Assembly (NCBI RefSeq): GCF_036785885.1
Contig: NC_092320.1
Coordinates: forward strand, 17,299,557-17,363,556
Reading direction: 5' to 3'
From: Coffea arabica
Lineage: Eukaryota; Streptophyta; Magnoliopsida; Gentianales; Rubiaceae
Length of the DNA: 64,000 nt
The notes under the pieces were generated by a model. It saw nothing but the letters and a program-made list of their open reading frames with translations. It made no database searches and was not told the DNA's origin. A program made the position numbers and the translations under genes. Of this stretch, positions 11,261 to 24,500 are shown one piece after another; the first letter of the stretch is position 1, and every line of letters begins with the position of its first letter.

Positions 11261-13222
11261 TAAGAAGTTTAGGTGAAAAACGCGCATGCGAAAAATTCCC
11301 TCTAATTTCTTCCCTCGACCCAAGTCCCAACCTAATAGTTCTCCGTCTTTTTTTTCTCCCCTCATTCGTGCCCATTTTCTTTGTATCATTCTACTTTTCT
11401 GGATCTGTTGGTAAATCACTCCTTTAAGCAGATTTCTTAGGTAGCTATCTTTGAGTTTGATTGAAATGACGAACAACCCAGATTAATTTTTCTTCTATGA
11501 TTCTTTCGGCTAAAAGTGAAGGCGCGGTTCTTTATTCATCCGTTTTTTGGTCCAAAGCCCATGATATATTCTCAAAATTTTCAGGACTTTTTGGCGAGCT
11601 TTGAATAATTCAAATAACCTAGAGACACTTTAAAGGATTTCAAATCCTTCCTCAAATCCCTTAATTCAAACAGAACTTATGATTATTAAGATTATTATTA
11701 TGATCATCATATTTTACTATGTACCATATTTCAATACCACTCCGTAGTTAAGCGTGAAATCCTTTATTTAAATAGTGATTCCTCAATTTCTCGAACCCTT
11801 AATTAATCTTGAATTCTCAATCTTCACTTCCTCCCAAATCCCTATAATATATAAGATTGAGTTTTGGTCAAAGTTTGGCTTTGAATTTTAACCTCAAGAA
11901 TGGGACTATTTTGGAAATGTAAGAGTGTTTGAAGTGTAATTAGAGCATTTATTTAAAACTTTGGTCCAGCACAATCATCCAACCTATTAAATTCGAATTT
12001 TGCTGCATTAGCTACTCCTCTTCCCCATTTTGCAGTAGCTTTCTCGACGGGTATCTTTTATTTGTGGTTTAAGGTAAGCTTATCATCATAAATTTTCCCA
12101 TTTATAGATTGCATCTATTTCTTTTGTTGTTTTAATAATTAATTATGATAGTTTTCAAATCGTTTGCTACTTTACTGGCAATTTCATTTGGGCAATTTTT
12201 TCACTTTATTTTGTTTGCCAATAGGTTTAACTATCTACTTAAAGTATTTGGCTGTATATCCAAAGTATGTACTTCATTACTTTAATTGTTTTCTTGAATT
12301 AAGTGGACTAAGATGCCTTAGTACCATTTTTTTATTACTCCTCTAAATTTGCAGGTTAGTTGTTGTATATCTCTGCAACTAGTTCAAAAATTGATGTTTT
12401 GTGATTGTGATCCCCTAACGATTGAGAAAAAGATGCTTTGCTATATCTTTTAAATCATACAATAAATTCATAATTGATTGATTAGTCAATATAGAGGTCT
12501 GATGATGATTTAAATGTCGTTGGAGTCAATATAAATTCAAGAACTTGGTTTGCAAGGACCAAATACCACAAGCAATGATTTCTTCAAGTAAGCTAATTGT
12601 TCAAATCTCACTTATATATGACAAGATATTGTGGTGAAATGCCCTTGTATCAAAATCAAATTGAAACCAAATAGTAGATTTTATTCCTAAAGTGCAGAAA
12701 ATGTATAAGATCTTTTATTTTACTAGGTTGGATGCAAAGTGGTTCATGACAAAGTGGTTGATCTTATTTTATAATTATATTTCGTTGCACATTAAATTTT
12801 TTGACTCAACATGTAACTTAAGATTTTTTTGTTAATATCATATAATAAAATTGTCATACTTCATTTCCTATATTATAAAGCACAAAATAATAATTATTAA
12901 CTATCTTTAATCACATGCATTAAACTCTCGCGTGCCATGCAGGCTTTTCCTCCTAACGTTAAAAACAAGAACAACAAATAAAAAAGAAAAGATAATTCAC
13001 ATAAATCTAGAACACAAGTAAAAGAAAAAGGTTTCTAAACTGAGATCCTTTAACCAAATTGGAAATCCAAAATGGAACCCTATGTCCTTCACTCTTGGTT
13101 TGCGAAATATTTGACTTTTAGCACCGAATACTTTTTAGACTAGATTAATAAGTAACCGGATTTGCCATGTTGCATGGGGCTAAAGAAGTGGAATTTATAT
13201 TTTTTAGCACTATATATTTTGA

Positions 13223-13378
13223 GAAATGTTACGAGCATCCCTATTATCATTTTCATTATATAGTTTTTATTTATTAAATTATATAATATGTAGTATATAA
13301 TATTTATTTATTAAACTATATGATATAGAAATGGTGGATGTATAAATAACGAAATATAGAGTATAAATAATATTTTTC
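13223..13378. mobile_element. Small palindromic MITE, copy 2
   Basis: Begins GAAATGTTACGAGCATCC and ends GTATAAATAATATTTTTC, echoing the ends of the element at 4504-4644, with a TATTTATTAAA core and internal inverted symmetry. Confidence 0.5.
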
Positions 13379-13580
13379 TATATTTTTTCTAAGTACAACC
13401 CAGGATTTTTTTCCCTCTCATAGTTTAGTGATCATTAAAACTGAAATTGAGGTTTAAGGGGAAAAAATTACGTTAAAAAAAAAAAAAAAAAAAAACCCCT
13501 GGGGGGTTTTAATCTTTGGCGCATTGGCAGGGGAAGTGCTCCCGTGCTCCTCTGCTGGGCTTTGTGCTGCTATTTGTGTG

Positions 13581-16500
13581 ATGGCTTGCAATTCGGCAAC
13601 CTGCCAATCCGGCGGTTGCTACAGAGAAGACAACGGCGACAAAATAGATGATCAATTTCCACAGCCACCGCCGGCTGTGGCGACTGAGTCCACCCAGCAG
13701 CGCTTATCCAATGGCAAGAACTCGGATTCCGCCTTTTGCATCAAATGCAAGCTTAAAGAATCTATGGCAGCGGCCTTCTCGTCCTCCTCTGCCTCAGCTC
13801 AAGTTACCGGCGGAGGCGGAGGCGGTGGCCGTGGTGGTGCTAGCGATAGCAGCCCCTACTGTGGAGATTGTTTCCGGAGCAACCTTTACGGGAAGTTTAG
13901 GTTGGCCGTCACTTCTAATGCTCTGATTTCGCCTTCTGACAACGTGCTCGTCGCCTTCTCCGGTGGCCCTTCTTCTAGGTACCCTTTCTTCGTTTTCTTC
14001 GTTTTCATTCTTTGAGCTAGAGGAGCTCTTGGATTAAATTTGTGTTGTTTGACTATACTTGTGGCTTTAAAATTCTTGTTGATTTAGTTGAACATGCTTA
14101 GGATTGTTTGACACAATCTTCGTTGATGATTTATGAGTAAACGTTTGTTGATGATGACAAAATAGAGCCTAGAATACAGCTCAGTAATGTATTTAAATTG
14201 TCTTTGTTCCTTTTGTCTTAGAGAACGATGGTTGGTTCTCACCAACCCAATTCTCCCTTTCTGCTTCGTCCTCCTTATTCTTGAAAAGAAGAATAACTAT
14301 ACTAGAAAAAGGAGAATCCTGATATTCTTGATTTCCCCGGACAATGTTGTTACATGAAGCACATAATCTGTACTTTCTTTGTGATATATTGGATGATTGA
14401 TAGTTATCACGCGAAGTTTTGAATTTTGCATGTTCCAAGTTTAAACATTTAGCCCTGAGCTAGTTTTTGTATATCATGTAGGGTGGCTATTCAGTTTGTT
14501 CATGAGATGCAAATGAAAGCACAGAAGAATTTTGATGCAAGTAGAGATAGATCATTGCCTGTCTTTGGCGTTGGGGTTGCTTTTATTGATGAAAGTTCGA
14601 GTATTTCTATACCTGCTGAGAAATTCAGCCAAGCAGTTGAAGAAATGAGATTGGTTGTCTCGAATTTGGCTCCTCCAGTTAAGGAGTTCCATGTTGTTTC
14701 TACTGAAAGTATTTATTCTTCAGATTCCAACAATGGAAGAAATAGATTGAAAGAATTGCTAAATGCTGTTGCTGATGTCACTGGAAAGGAAGATCTATTG
14801 GTGCATTTGCGAATGTTAGCCTTACAAAAGGTTTGTACTGTATATCTGGTACCATGCATTTTAAGATCGTTTCTGTTGAAAGCATATTTGTAATTGCAAG
14901 CTCTTTCTAATTCAATGTGCAGGTTGCGCTCAAGAATGGATATACCAAAGTCTTGCTAGGCACATGCACCTCTAGGATAGCTTGTCGTGTCCTTGAAGCA
15001 ACTGTTAAGGTGTGTTTTCATGGTTCCCAAATAGGAAAGTGAAAACAAAATGCTACATAAAAGTGTGCCATGATTCTTTTTACTACCCATTTGGATGATT
15101 GGTCTTAGTTGCTACAAGATAAAGCAAATTTTTTGTTGAACTTGTGACTTGGAATCTTGTTTAGTGTACTGTGTATTTTGTACTTTTTTTAGTTGGGAAT
15201 ATGATTCTGAAAAATCCCAAACCTTGGCTACTTTTAATCAGATGCTTTTAGGATTCAGGAAAAGAACACAAAGAGGGAGGGGGAAGGGGGAGCATGCTAA
15301 GAGTAACTTACTGTCAACACTACCGTTTAGAGCTACTAGTTGTTTATGAAAAAGTTTTGGTGTTGGAAGCTCCTATAATGGTTTTCCTTTTCTCTCCAGG
15401 GCCAGGGTTACTCTTTGGCTGCAGATATCCAATATGTCGATGCAAGGTGGGAGATACCTGTTATACTTCCTCTGCGTGATTGTCTTGCTCAAGAGCTGAA
15501 TATACTGTGCAGCCTTGACAGGTTTGTTACATGCACTCTGGCTTCTCCTCCCTGTCCGCTCTTTTTCTCCCTGGTGTAACAATTGAATCTAACTTCAAAT
15601 AATACTTTTCCAAACATTTTATTTTTGTCATTAATTTCAAATTATTACCATGATGGTACTGATCTCAATTTGGCAGGGCAGTTTGAAGACTGTAGAAGTT
15701 CATAATGATCATCATTCTGGCATCAATGCCTTGATTACTTCATTTGTCAAACTGCTTCAGGTGAATCTATTGATTGATTCGTTTTGGTTTTGAGCTGTTT
15801 CTTACACATACTATGACTAGAATTTAAGAGAATGAATTGTTTCTGATGGTCATTTGAGTTGGGCTCTTGCTCTTCAATGTCCAACAGAACACCTATACGA
15901 CATTGAATAGCTGTTCAAGGTGGCTTATTGTAGCTAATCTACCTTGAAGCTGATTAGGCTTTACATTTCAGGAAGAAAATCCTTCTCGAGAAAGTACTAT
16001 CGTTAGGACAGCAGGAAAGCTTACGCCATTCCATTTCAATAGAATGCCAGAGCCAGATGACTGCAATATGCAATTGGCATCGCAAAGGCGGCAGAAAAAG
16101 TACAATTTGAAACCTAATGAATCTCTTCCTCCAGAGTCACCATGCAGAATTTGCAATAGCCCACTCAAGAAATCTGACGTCAAAAGTTACAAATTGGAGA
16201 ATCAAATAATGTCAGCAGAAGATATTAGTAACGGATGCTGCACAAGTTGCCAGTTTCAAATTCTTCCAAAGGATATTTCTCTGCTGGAGCACTTTTATTC
16301 ACTTCTACCACCACAAATGGCTGCTCGAGGTGAATATAGCTGCCTTGGTGAAGATAGGTGGCTAAGGTGAGAAATTATCTGCTTTTATCATCTGAAATGA
16401 GCAATATTCTTTAGCACATGTGACATGAACTGTTAACCTTTACTTTATCTTGATATGCTGTGTCAAAGACTTAGTATGTGATCCTAAAATTGCATTTGTT

Positions 16501-16970
16501 TTGCATCGCTTTGGCTATTGTAAATGTTAAGGGACAAGGATGCAAAGTTTTTGACTTTCTGCAGAAGAACCCTTCTCATCTGCTTTTCTTTACTGCAAAC
16601 AGTGTTTGAACAGTTGATAGTGTAGATCATAAAACTGTAATCCTAATGTCAAAAAGGATGACATTTGGATGCTATCCACGATACAGTGACAAAGTCTAAA
16701 TGGACATCTAAATAAAAGCAGACAGATTAATTTTGCCCTGTGCTTTTGATGAGTGATCAGTGTGCATCCTTTGCAATCTGGAAAAGTTAAATTGGGCTTT
16801 CCATGAGTTGGAAACTTTCTTCTGCATTGGTGTTATTTGGATCTTATAATTTAGCTAAAAGAGCTATGTGCATGTTACTACCATTGCTTCTCATATCTGC
16901 TATATATTTTTAATGTTGCAGGGAGCAGATACAAGATTGTCTGCTTTCAGACACTGAGGATGGAACCTGA
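13581..16970 (+). CDS. CTU2: Cytoplasmic tRNA 2-thiolation protein 2
   Basis: Seven exons: 13581-13978, 14482-14830, 14923-15009, 15400-15521, 15682-15760, 15972-16366 and 16922-16970, giving 492 residues. Together with CTU1 this protein adds sulfur at position 2 of the wobble uridine (U34) in cytosolic tRNAs for Lys, Gln and Glu. Evidence: an N-terminal CxxC pair (FCIKCK), PYCGDCFRSNLYGKFRLAV, the ATP-pyrophosphatase-like SGG loop in VAFSGGPSSR (about 127-136), the region VLLGTCTSRIACRVL (about 257-271), YSLAADIQYVDARWEIPVILPLRD, and C-terminal Cys pairs CRICNSP and CCTSC. I chose ATG 13581 because the protein then starts MACNSATC, as in plant homologues; the open frame extends upstream only to a TTG. 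The gene is convergent with NTAQ1. Confidence 0.94.
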
Positions 16971-18105
16971 TCCTAGGGTATCATGATGGTCTCCTCAGTC
17001 AAATGAGTTGCAACAGATTGGATTCGCCATGCCAGATTACTTGTATGCTTTACCCTGTTGAATCACGTCCTTCAATTGGGCAGATTAAAGGGAGATGGTG
17101 ACACGAAGCAGGAGCTAGGCATTGAGTTGAAAATTTTTTCCTTCTGATCCTCAAAAAATTTGTGGGCATCCTGTTTGACATCTCAGCTTATAGTAAAGTG
17201 AGGAATTACCAGGCGCTTTGCATCCCTTTCCAGGCCCCTTTTTCTCGAGATCTTAATTGGGTTTTTTTCTCCTATATGGTTTTGCTTTGCCATTGCTAGA
17301 AGACATTGGTTCACTCTTTACATGTATGTATGTGGACATCACGAGAAACCTGTAAATTGAAACTTTATTATTGTCTGAATTATTGGAAAACATGTCTAAT
17401 GTTAAATAGCTCAAATTTTGATGTCATAATAGTTTTTGAATAAATTGCCAAATTTTTGCTTCTCAATTCAATATTGCATTTGGACTTGAAATGGGTAATT
17501 TTGTTATTTTCGTAAAAATTGCTCTAGCATTAAAATATGAGCTATATGAGAATATCTCATTCCCAAGCAACTGTCTTCCACACCAAATAGTTCCTACAAA
17601 TCAATACAGATCAGCATCCCTTGAGAAGTTTGTATGTGTACCAGTAGGCTCGTACAAAAAATGGGAAGCCAACACGATGCTTAAATAACATGCTCGTAAG
17701 TTTGTTCTATTACAAATGTCTACCTTATTTTGCATTAGTGATAGTGTGGATAAGCATTCTTGATCAGCAGAGTGATAGTCTGTATCACATTCTGGCAAGC
17801 AGAAATCCATTGGGGAAATTATAGCACTTCGCCCATTACCTTTTTCTTGCCCTTTCTTCCATTTCTTTTTGATAAAACATTCATCTCTTAGCATCAGTAG
17901 AGAAGCTCGAAAGTGACGACATACAGGGAAAATGAGTTCCTTCAATAATGAGTTCACCCTCCACCAGATGATTATTAGCGGACACAACCCTAAAGTATAG
18001 TACGATCTTACTCTTCATGCATGCATCGCAAGTACTGCATCATTGCAAGAGACTGAATTTGTACAAAGACACGACTCAACAAATGGGGACGATTTGAGCC
18101 AATCA
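16971..18105. other. Convergent 3' region between CTU2 and NTAQ1
   Basis: The 1.1 kb between the two stop codons holds the 3' UTRs of both genes. No separate gene is supported; the open frames at 17491-17987 lack coding character and overlap on opposite strands. Confidence 0.6.
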
Positions 18106-21100
18106 TCAGGCGATCAGTGAAAAGAACTCCTCAAGTTGGCCTTCACTCACCACAATGCCAAATCTTTGGTTGAAAACAGCATTAACTGAATCAGCTTCGA
18201 CATTTTCCAACACCTCCACAGCTGAAAAGTTTATGTACTCGTTCAGGTTGTGCACAGTTCCATCTGCACAACCAAAAATATTGACTGATTTTCTAGGACA
18301 AATGATCTACCGTAAATGCTACGATGTGTCCTAGAAGCATCTTATCCTTCTGCAATTGAATTAGATGAGTCTGGCTTTCTATTGTCTGTTTAATCAATTT
18401 AGTTATCAAATTATTGTTAGTACCACAAGCCTGGAATGCTTTGGTTCCTAAAATTACCTTCAGCTACAATGGCCTGATAAGGAGGTGGCTCAGAGATCCA
18501 GTTTCCTGCAGAATCTTTCATGTGTCTTCTGTCAGACGCAAAATATTTGAGGAGAACCGGTGCATGTACAATCCGGAAAAGCCTGAAATTTGAAAATTCC
18601 CCTCTAATAATTTAGCATAATGTTGGTTAGACTTCAACATTTTGGTGCTTGGCATTTTTCAAGCTTGGGAGTTTAGGGTGGTTGGGTTAGGGGTTAGGCA
18701 ATAGCATTAGAAATACTTCTCAGTGCACTTAGCTGCTAAAGATATAGATATCATTATCCCATTCACGGAGTTTCTGCTGGAAGGATTACTGTTGAAAACA
18801 AGCATGAGGAAATCTAAAAATATGACACACTGAAATCAACTAATAACCATGCTAGCATATTTTCTTAAAGTGCAGAGAGACTGCCTGATATAGTGTTAAG
18901 TTAAAAATATAGTTTAATTGAAAGTGAAACATGCGAAACAAGACTATTTCCTACAAAGCACTGCTACATATATTTGTTACCTAGAACATGCACCAAATTC
19001 TACATTTAGCTTGCTTATTGCGAACAGATATAAGCTTCCAAAAGAAAAAAGCAATCATGATGAAACATTGTACCCTCCATTGCCATCCCCAGGGTCTTTA
19101 GCTGGTATCATGTGATAGTAAAATAGCTAATTACCAAATAAATCACTAGATCATCTAGATTAACATTCACCCCACGTATGTCCCAATAACAAATTTAACA
19201 GAGCACTCAGGGTCATTTATTTACCTCTGAAACTCTGAGAATAGTTTAAAAGATGGACGGAAAGTTTCAGCAACATAAGAAGCCAGACGAGATGGAAAGG
19301 GAAGAGTTGAATCTAAGTCCCACACCTTATGAGAGGAGCTTGCATCTTTTCTTTTCTGCAGTCAGACGCTACAATATCATATCTTCATTAAGAGGAGAGA
19401 TAAATAAGTTCCACATAACTAAATTCTTCACTAGTACAATTTAGACCAGAATGACCCAACCACTGTCAAGATAAAGTGATAACATCCACTCACCTGTACA
19501 CAAATAACATGATAATCCCACAAAACAACCCCATCTGCTCTCTGGCTTGCTTTCTGATGCCACAGTGGAATCTGCAAAAGAGTCATCACTCATCAGATGA
19601 GCCGGTCTGATTGTTAGATAAAATTAGTAATTATGCACACCATTCATGAAATAAAATTGAATTTTTGGACCAATCCCAAAAATTTTTTTTAAAAAAAGCC
19701 ATAATTTTCAATGGCATAGTATATTTGTAAACTTGGCATATACTAGTGTTGTGCAGGGACTTGGCCATGCCATTGCCATTGCAAAATACAATCCATGAAT
19801 CTCCAGTCTAAGTCTCACGCTAGTTTATATCCTAAAATTTTCCTTCCATGCCATTGTCATAATTGGGCGCACCTAGCATCACAACTTCTTTAGTAAAACA
19901 AGCACTACAAGAGATGGATCAACCAATCCGAGAAACTCAACTCAAGTAATTACTAATTATCCGTTAACTGTTGCAATTCATACTATTCCCTTCGCTTAAT
20001 CGTAATATCTGTCCTACAGAAAAGATTCAAAAATAACAGAGCAGAAGAGGAGAAGAACAGTGCTTATATCATATATGAAATTGGTACTAAGGGTCCAAAT
20101 GCAATGGATTCAATAGGTATCAACAAACTCTGGGAACACAATCTAACAAGGTTATAAAATCAACTTAAAAACATGCCTGCTGCTTCTCGTTGGAAATAAA
20201 AACAACAAATAAATCTGAACCATCAGAATCAGCAAGACCATTCGCACATAGCTTCTTGCATAGCAAGTATATGTTCTCCTCACTGTAAAAGTATGCAGCA
20301 GCAAAAGCTCTATTACAAAGGATTCAGTAAATGAAGTTTAAGCACAACACACAACACCTATCTACCAATCCTTAGCAGAAACAATATATGTCCACAGACT
20401 ACCTTCTTCTCAAGATTCTTGTTTTGGGAAAAAAAAAAAAAAGTTAATACTCATCTGCTAACTTTTCTTTGATAACGATGTAGGTAGGACAAAAAGTAAA
20501 TAAACAACGCCTCTAGAAATGAAACATGATTATTACGTATAACAAGCAAGCTGCATCAATGATGCTAAAGCAATTACATAGAAAACAAATCACTAAGAAA
20601 TCCTCACTACGTGTTTGTTAAAATGCCAGAAAGAGAATCACATTTTCTCTAGGCCAGCAAGAAACACCCACAGGCAAAATTTCCTAATTATCCAATCCTT
20701 GCATAAGACATCCAAAACCTTCTCGGAGAACAGTTAGTTAGCGGATAATTCCTCAGCAAGAATCATGACTTAATTGTTAAACAACGTGGTGGATACTTCA
20801 TACTGATTAAAAAGGAAAAGCCAGAACAACTAAAACATATATAATACTGATCAGACCCATTAAATACACATAAATTATGCCTTTAAATCAAAAGGGCTTC
20901 CTCATAATGCAATAACATCTTGTTTTCTGAATCACAGAAACGTTTAGGTTCAAGCACCTTTATAATATCAAACATTTATGTTACATCAGGGCATGAGAGA
21001 GAAGAGGAGATGAACCAGTATTTAGGGGTGTGAAGAAACTGAGAAGCTTCTACAGATCCTGTGAGTGAAGATGCTTCCGACGATGATGATGGGGGTGCAT

Positions 21101-21122
21101 CAAATTTTGAAGAAGTCGTCAT
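18106..21122 (-). CDS. NTAQ1: Protein N-terminal glutamine amidohydrolase
   Basis: Six exons on the minus strand: 21122-21016, 20282-20177, 19571-19494, 19355-19225, 18582-18458 and 18263-18106, giving 234 residues with all phases closing. The enzyme deamidates N-terminal Gln to Glu, feeding substrates into arginylation and the Arg/N-degron route; it acts in the cytosol and nucleus. Evidence: the catalytic Cys in [16 protein letters not shown] (Cys about 36), [21 protein letters not shown], the signature VVLWDYHVI with its His (about 91), [11 protein letters not shown] with its Asp (about 110), then [15 protein letters not shown] and [12 protein letters not shown]. The length matches plant homologues (about 220-235). 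The N-terminal 34 residues are Ser-rich and poorly conserved. The second intron starts with GC instead of GT at 20176-20175. It shares a 422-bp divergent spacer with the DTW gene. Confidence 0.95.
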
Positions 21123-21544
21123 TTTCTTTTACCTTCCCTTTTTTTTTTTTAAATTTTCTGCAGTCTGGCTGAAGAACTCTGATGAACGCCGCAAAAGCGA
21201 AAATGGTATCAGTTGAAAGACGAGGAGGAAGGTGCTGGCTTCTGCCTGCTGCCTAGTGCGATGTATGGAAATTTTGTTTCACTTTAAAAAGGAAAAGGGG
21301 AAAAAAAAGAAGTTGTTGAGGGGGGCCGGGGGGTGGAGTGGGTGGGTCGGTGCGGTGTGTGTGGTGGGAGTGGGAGTGGGGGGTGGGAAAAGTTCTGAAC
21401 TCAAAGGCGCGGAAATACTATAGCCACGTGACCACGCTTCTGTGTCCAATTTATTCAAGATCATCCCCTTGCTACGTTACAATTCGCCGCAAGCTTTTAG
21501 TCAAAATTCCAATTGGATTCTCAATTCTCATAGATTTCTTGGCA
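21123..21544. promoter_or_regulatory. Bidirectional promoter region between NTAQ1 and the DTW gene
   Basis: The start codons of the two divergent genes are 422 bp apart, so this spacer must hold both promoters and both 5' leaders. At about 21317-21389 the plus strand is strongly G-rich, with many runs of three to six G separated by short loops, which could form a G-quadruplex. CCACGTGACC at 21424-21433 contains a G-box (CACGTG). No TATA box is evident. Shared regulation is inferred from geometry only. Confidence 0.7.
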
Positions 21545-24500
21545 ATGGAGTTAGATAACCACGCCACCGCCGCAGTCGAAGACCACCACCAACCGCGGCG
21601 GAGATTGTGCGAGAAAGGCTGCGAGAGGCCAATAAATGTCTGCCTCTGCGACACGATTCCCAAAAAACCCATCCCAACCGTCACGAAAATCGTGATTCTA
21701 CACCACCCTCATGAGCAACGCCACAAGCTTGCCACCGTCCCGGTCTTAAAAAAATGCCTCGACAACTGTGAAGTTATAGTCGGAAGAAAGTTACGCTACG
21801 GCGACTCCGAGCTTCTCGATTCTCTACATGACTTTGCCGTTGAAAACCCTGATTTGCCGTTCCGAGCAATTTACCTTTTTCCTGGTATGGGAATGTTCCC
21901 TGATTGCTCTTTTTATCACTCATTTCAGAATTAGTTTTTGTCATTGTACCTTGTGCTGTAAAGTTGCACCTCTTGGAATTTGCCTAATTTTTATTGAATT
22001 TTTGTGCAAATAATTGAAATGGAATTTATGATTTACGCTTGTCCAAAATTGAATTCTGCAATTGCTAAAGAAAATGATGACATCCTAAATTGTTTTTGAA
22101 TTTAGTTGTGTCAAATAGTTGGTCCGCTGGCCAGCCCAATCGATGATCAAAAAAAATTTTGCCAATGAAGTTGTTAAATTAATATAATCATGTGCCAGAA
22201 ATGGTTTAATTTGGTTTGGGTCCGTGTTTGTCGCAATGAAAAGTGGAGATGAGTGTGAATTATGCCTAGTTTGGGAGATGAGATTTGAGCAGAAAAGAAA
22301 AGAAGGGAAGAGAAATGTAGCATTTCCCACGTTTGACAGTTTTAACTGAAATAGAAAGGAAGAGAATCTGACAGATTTGGAAGGAAGAAGAGGCTGCTAC
22401 AGTTTAAAAAAATTTCCGGCCCAAAACGGGCGGAAAGCAGAGAAAAGCTAAGGAAAGGCTGCAAAAAACTTTTAGATTACCCATTCTATCCTTAAAAAGC
22501 TATTGAATGAAATATTTATTAACCAATGTATCCAAAATCATCTCCTTTCTTTCATAAACTCCCAAACAACACTAAAATCTCTTCTCCTCTCTTCTTATCC
22601 TTTCTTTTCTCTCATAACTTAACCTTTCTCTTCTTTTCTTTTCTATCCTCAACTCACAAACTAGCTATTAGAGTTTCCAAAGACTGAGTTTTGTTGAGTA
22701 AAATTGCTTCCTTTGTCGGGTAAAAATCATAACTTCGTTTTCAAATCAATTCGTTGAGATTGTGAAGCAAGTAATGATAGATTTAGCTTTTGCAATGTGG
22801 CGCATGAATCGGAAAAAAAAATTGAGGGTTGATTGAGACGAAATATATTTTAGTTGGACAAGCTTGCATGGCTGGGATATCAATTGCAGATTGAAGAAGT
22901 ATTTGCTTTTTTAAGTTGATGGGATTCTGATTATCAACTCTTTTTTCCAGTTTTGGTTTTATACAGCATTTTAGGTGAAAAGAAATAAAATAAGAAATTG
23001 AGATCAGGAAGGACACCATAAACGTAACTTTCATGGAGTACACTGAAAATTTTGTTACTACTGCTGAGTGGCTGATTTGAGATGGAGATAGCATAGTTAG
23101 TAGTCTCTCTAAATCAATGCTTCAAGCAGTTATTTATTCCGAAGTTAGGCATGCATCTGGGTAGATAACTTCCATGGATCTGATTTCCGAAGTTTCTAAT
23201 TAAATTCAAGTTTTTTGAGATAAGGGTCCGTCCACCCAAACAAAATATAGGTTGGGGCATCCATCTGCCGATGTCTCCTCCACCAAGTGAGAAGGAAATA
23301 CTTAAAGGTCTAGAAGCAAGGGACTGATTGGGGAAGGCAACCCAAGAGAAGAAGTGCACTCCTCCCAAGAAGAGGACTCGGAGAAGTCAGCGCCCAGAAA
23401 GTCGGTTTAGCCGCCTCGGGTTCCTGCAGATTAGATGTCTTTGATGCAAGTTGCACTTTTGACATCCACTTTCTTAGTTTAATTGGGTTGATGATTGCAC
23501 TTTTGACATTCACTTTCTTAGTTTAATTGGGTTGATGACCAGCTTTGAGAAACTCAATGCGATGTCTTTTTTGATGGTTGTAGAAGGCAATAGACATTGC
23601 TGCAAAAATTACCATACCGCTCTTCGGTATACATACATGGGTTTAGCACCAAGCGGTTTCGATCGGGGTAGGGGTACAAAGAACCCCTTCTGCCTCACCC
23701 TTCAGTGGGGGATCCTCCAATGAAAGAATTAGCGAATGGTCCGACTTCCTTTCATCAGTGGTAGGTAAACTATATGACGAAGCTATATGATGATCTTTGT
23801 GTAGAAAACAGAACAAGACTCTTTTTGGTAGAAAGGTTGAAATCTTTGTCAGAATTTTAATATGGTTTATTACTCCGGATGGATTATCAGAGTTTCTATC
23901 ATTTACAACAAAAACTCTGTGAAATAAAAAATTTTAAGAATAAGATGCAGACCTGTAAGATTGGCTTCTTGACACTCTTTGATGTATTACTGACTTGTGC
24001 CTGAGACCATTATTTCGGTTCCCTTCTTCTTTCGCAATTGAATATATCAAATTCCATACAAACTTTAATTTGAGCTATTAGCTTATAATGTTGTATCATT
24101 GATGTGATTTTTCAGGAAAAGATGCATTACCATTAGCAGAGTTTAAACTGCCAAATTCATCAGCAGGTGATTCTGACATGATTAACTGTGTTCTGGTGGT
24201 ATTTGATGGAACCTGGAAGCACGCCAAGGAGATGTTGCATGCAAGTTTATCATTCTTGTCCAAGTTTGCCATTCAGGCTTGCCTGGACTATGATGATAGG
24301 ATTGAGGGTGGGACAATATTTGAATCAGATTTGACTCTTAGGAAGGAACCTTTTAGTGGTTGCATGAGTACGATGGAGGCAGTTGCACGTTGTTTACGGC
24401 TTTTTGAGCCTAATGGACTTGAGATTGAATCAATTTTAACTGAAGTTTTGGGCGCTATGGTTAAATTTCAAGTTTCTTTCTTGAAGCCCGTGAAGCCAAG

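Larger units (their letters stand above)
10134..13580. other. Spacer between receptor kinase and CTU2
   Basis: Contains the 3' end of the kinase transcript, a Stowaway-type MITE (10291-10641), a short RNase H-like relic near 11176 and a small MITE (13223-13378). The rest is AT-rich, with no open frame I recognise. A poly(A) run followed by AAAACCCCTGGGGGGTTTT ends near 13510, just upstream of CTU2. Confidence 0.6.

Noticed and set aside
13524..13580. N-terminal extension of CTU2
   Set aside because: The upstream frame opens only at a TTG; ATG 13581 gives the N-terminus expected for plant CTU2.
21338..21544. Upstream extension of the DTW protein
   Set aside because: The added residues are Trp/Glu/Gly-rich translation of the G-rich promoter; ATG 21545 precedes the conserved region.
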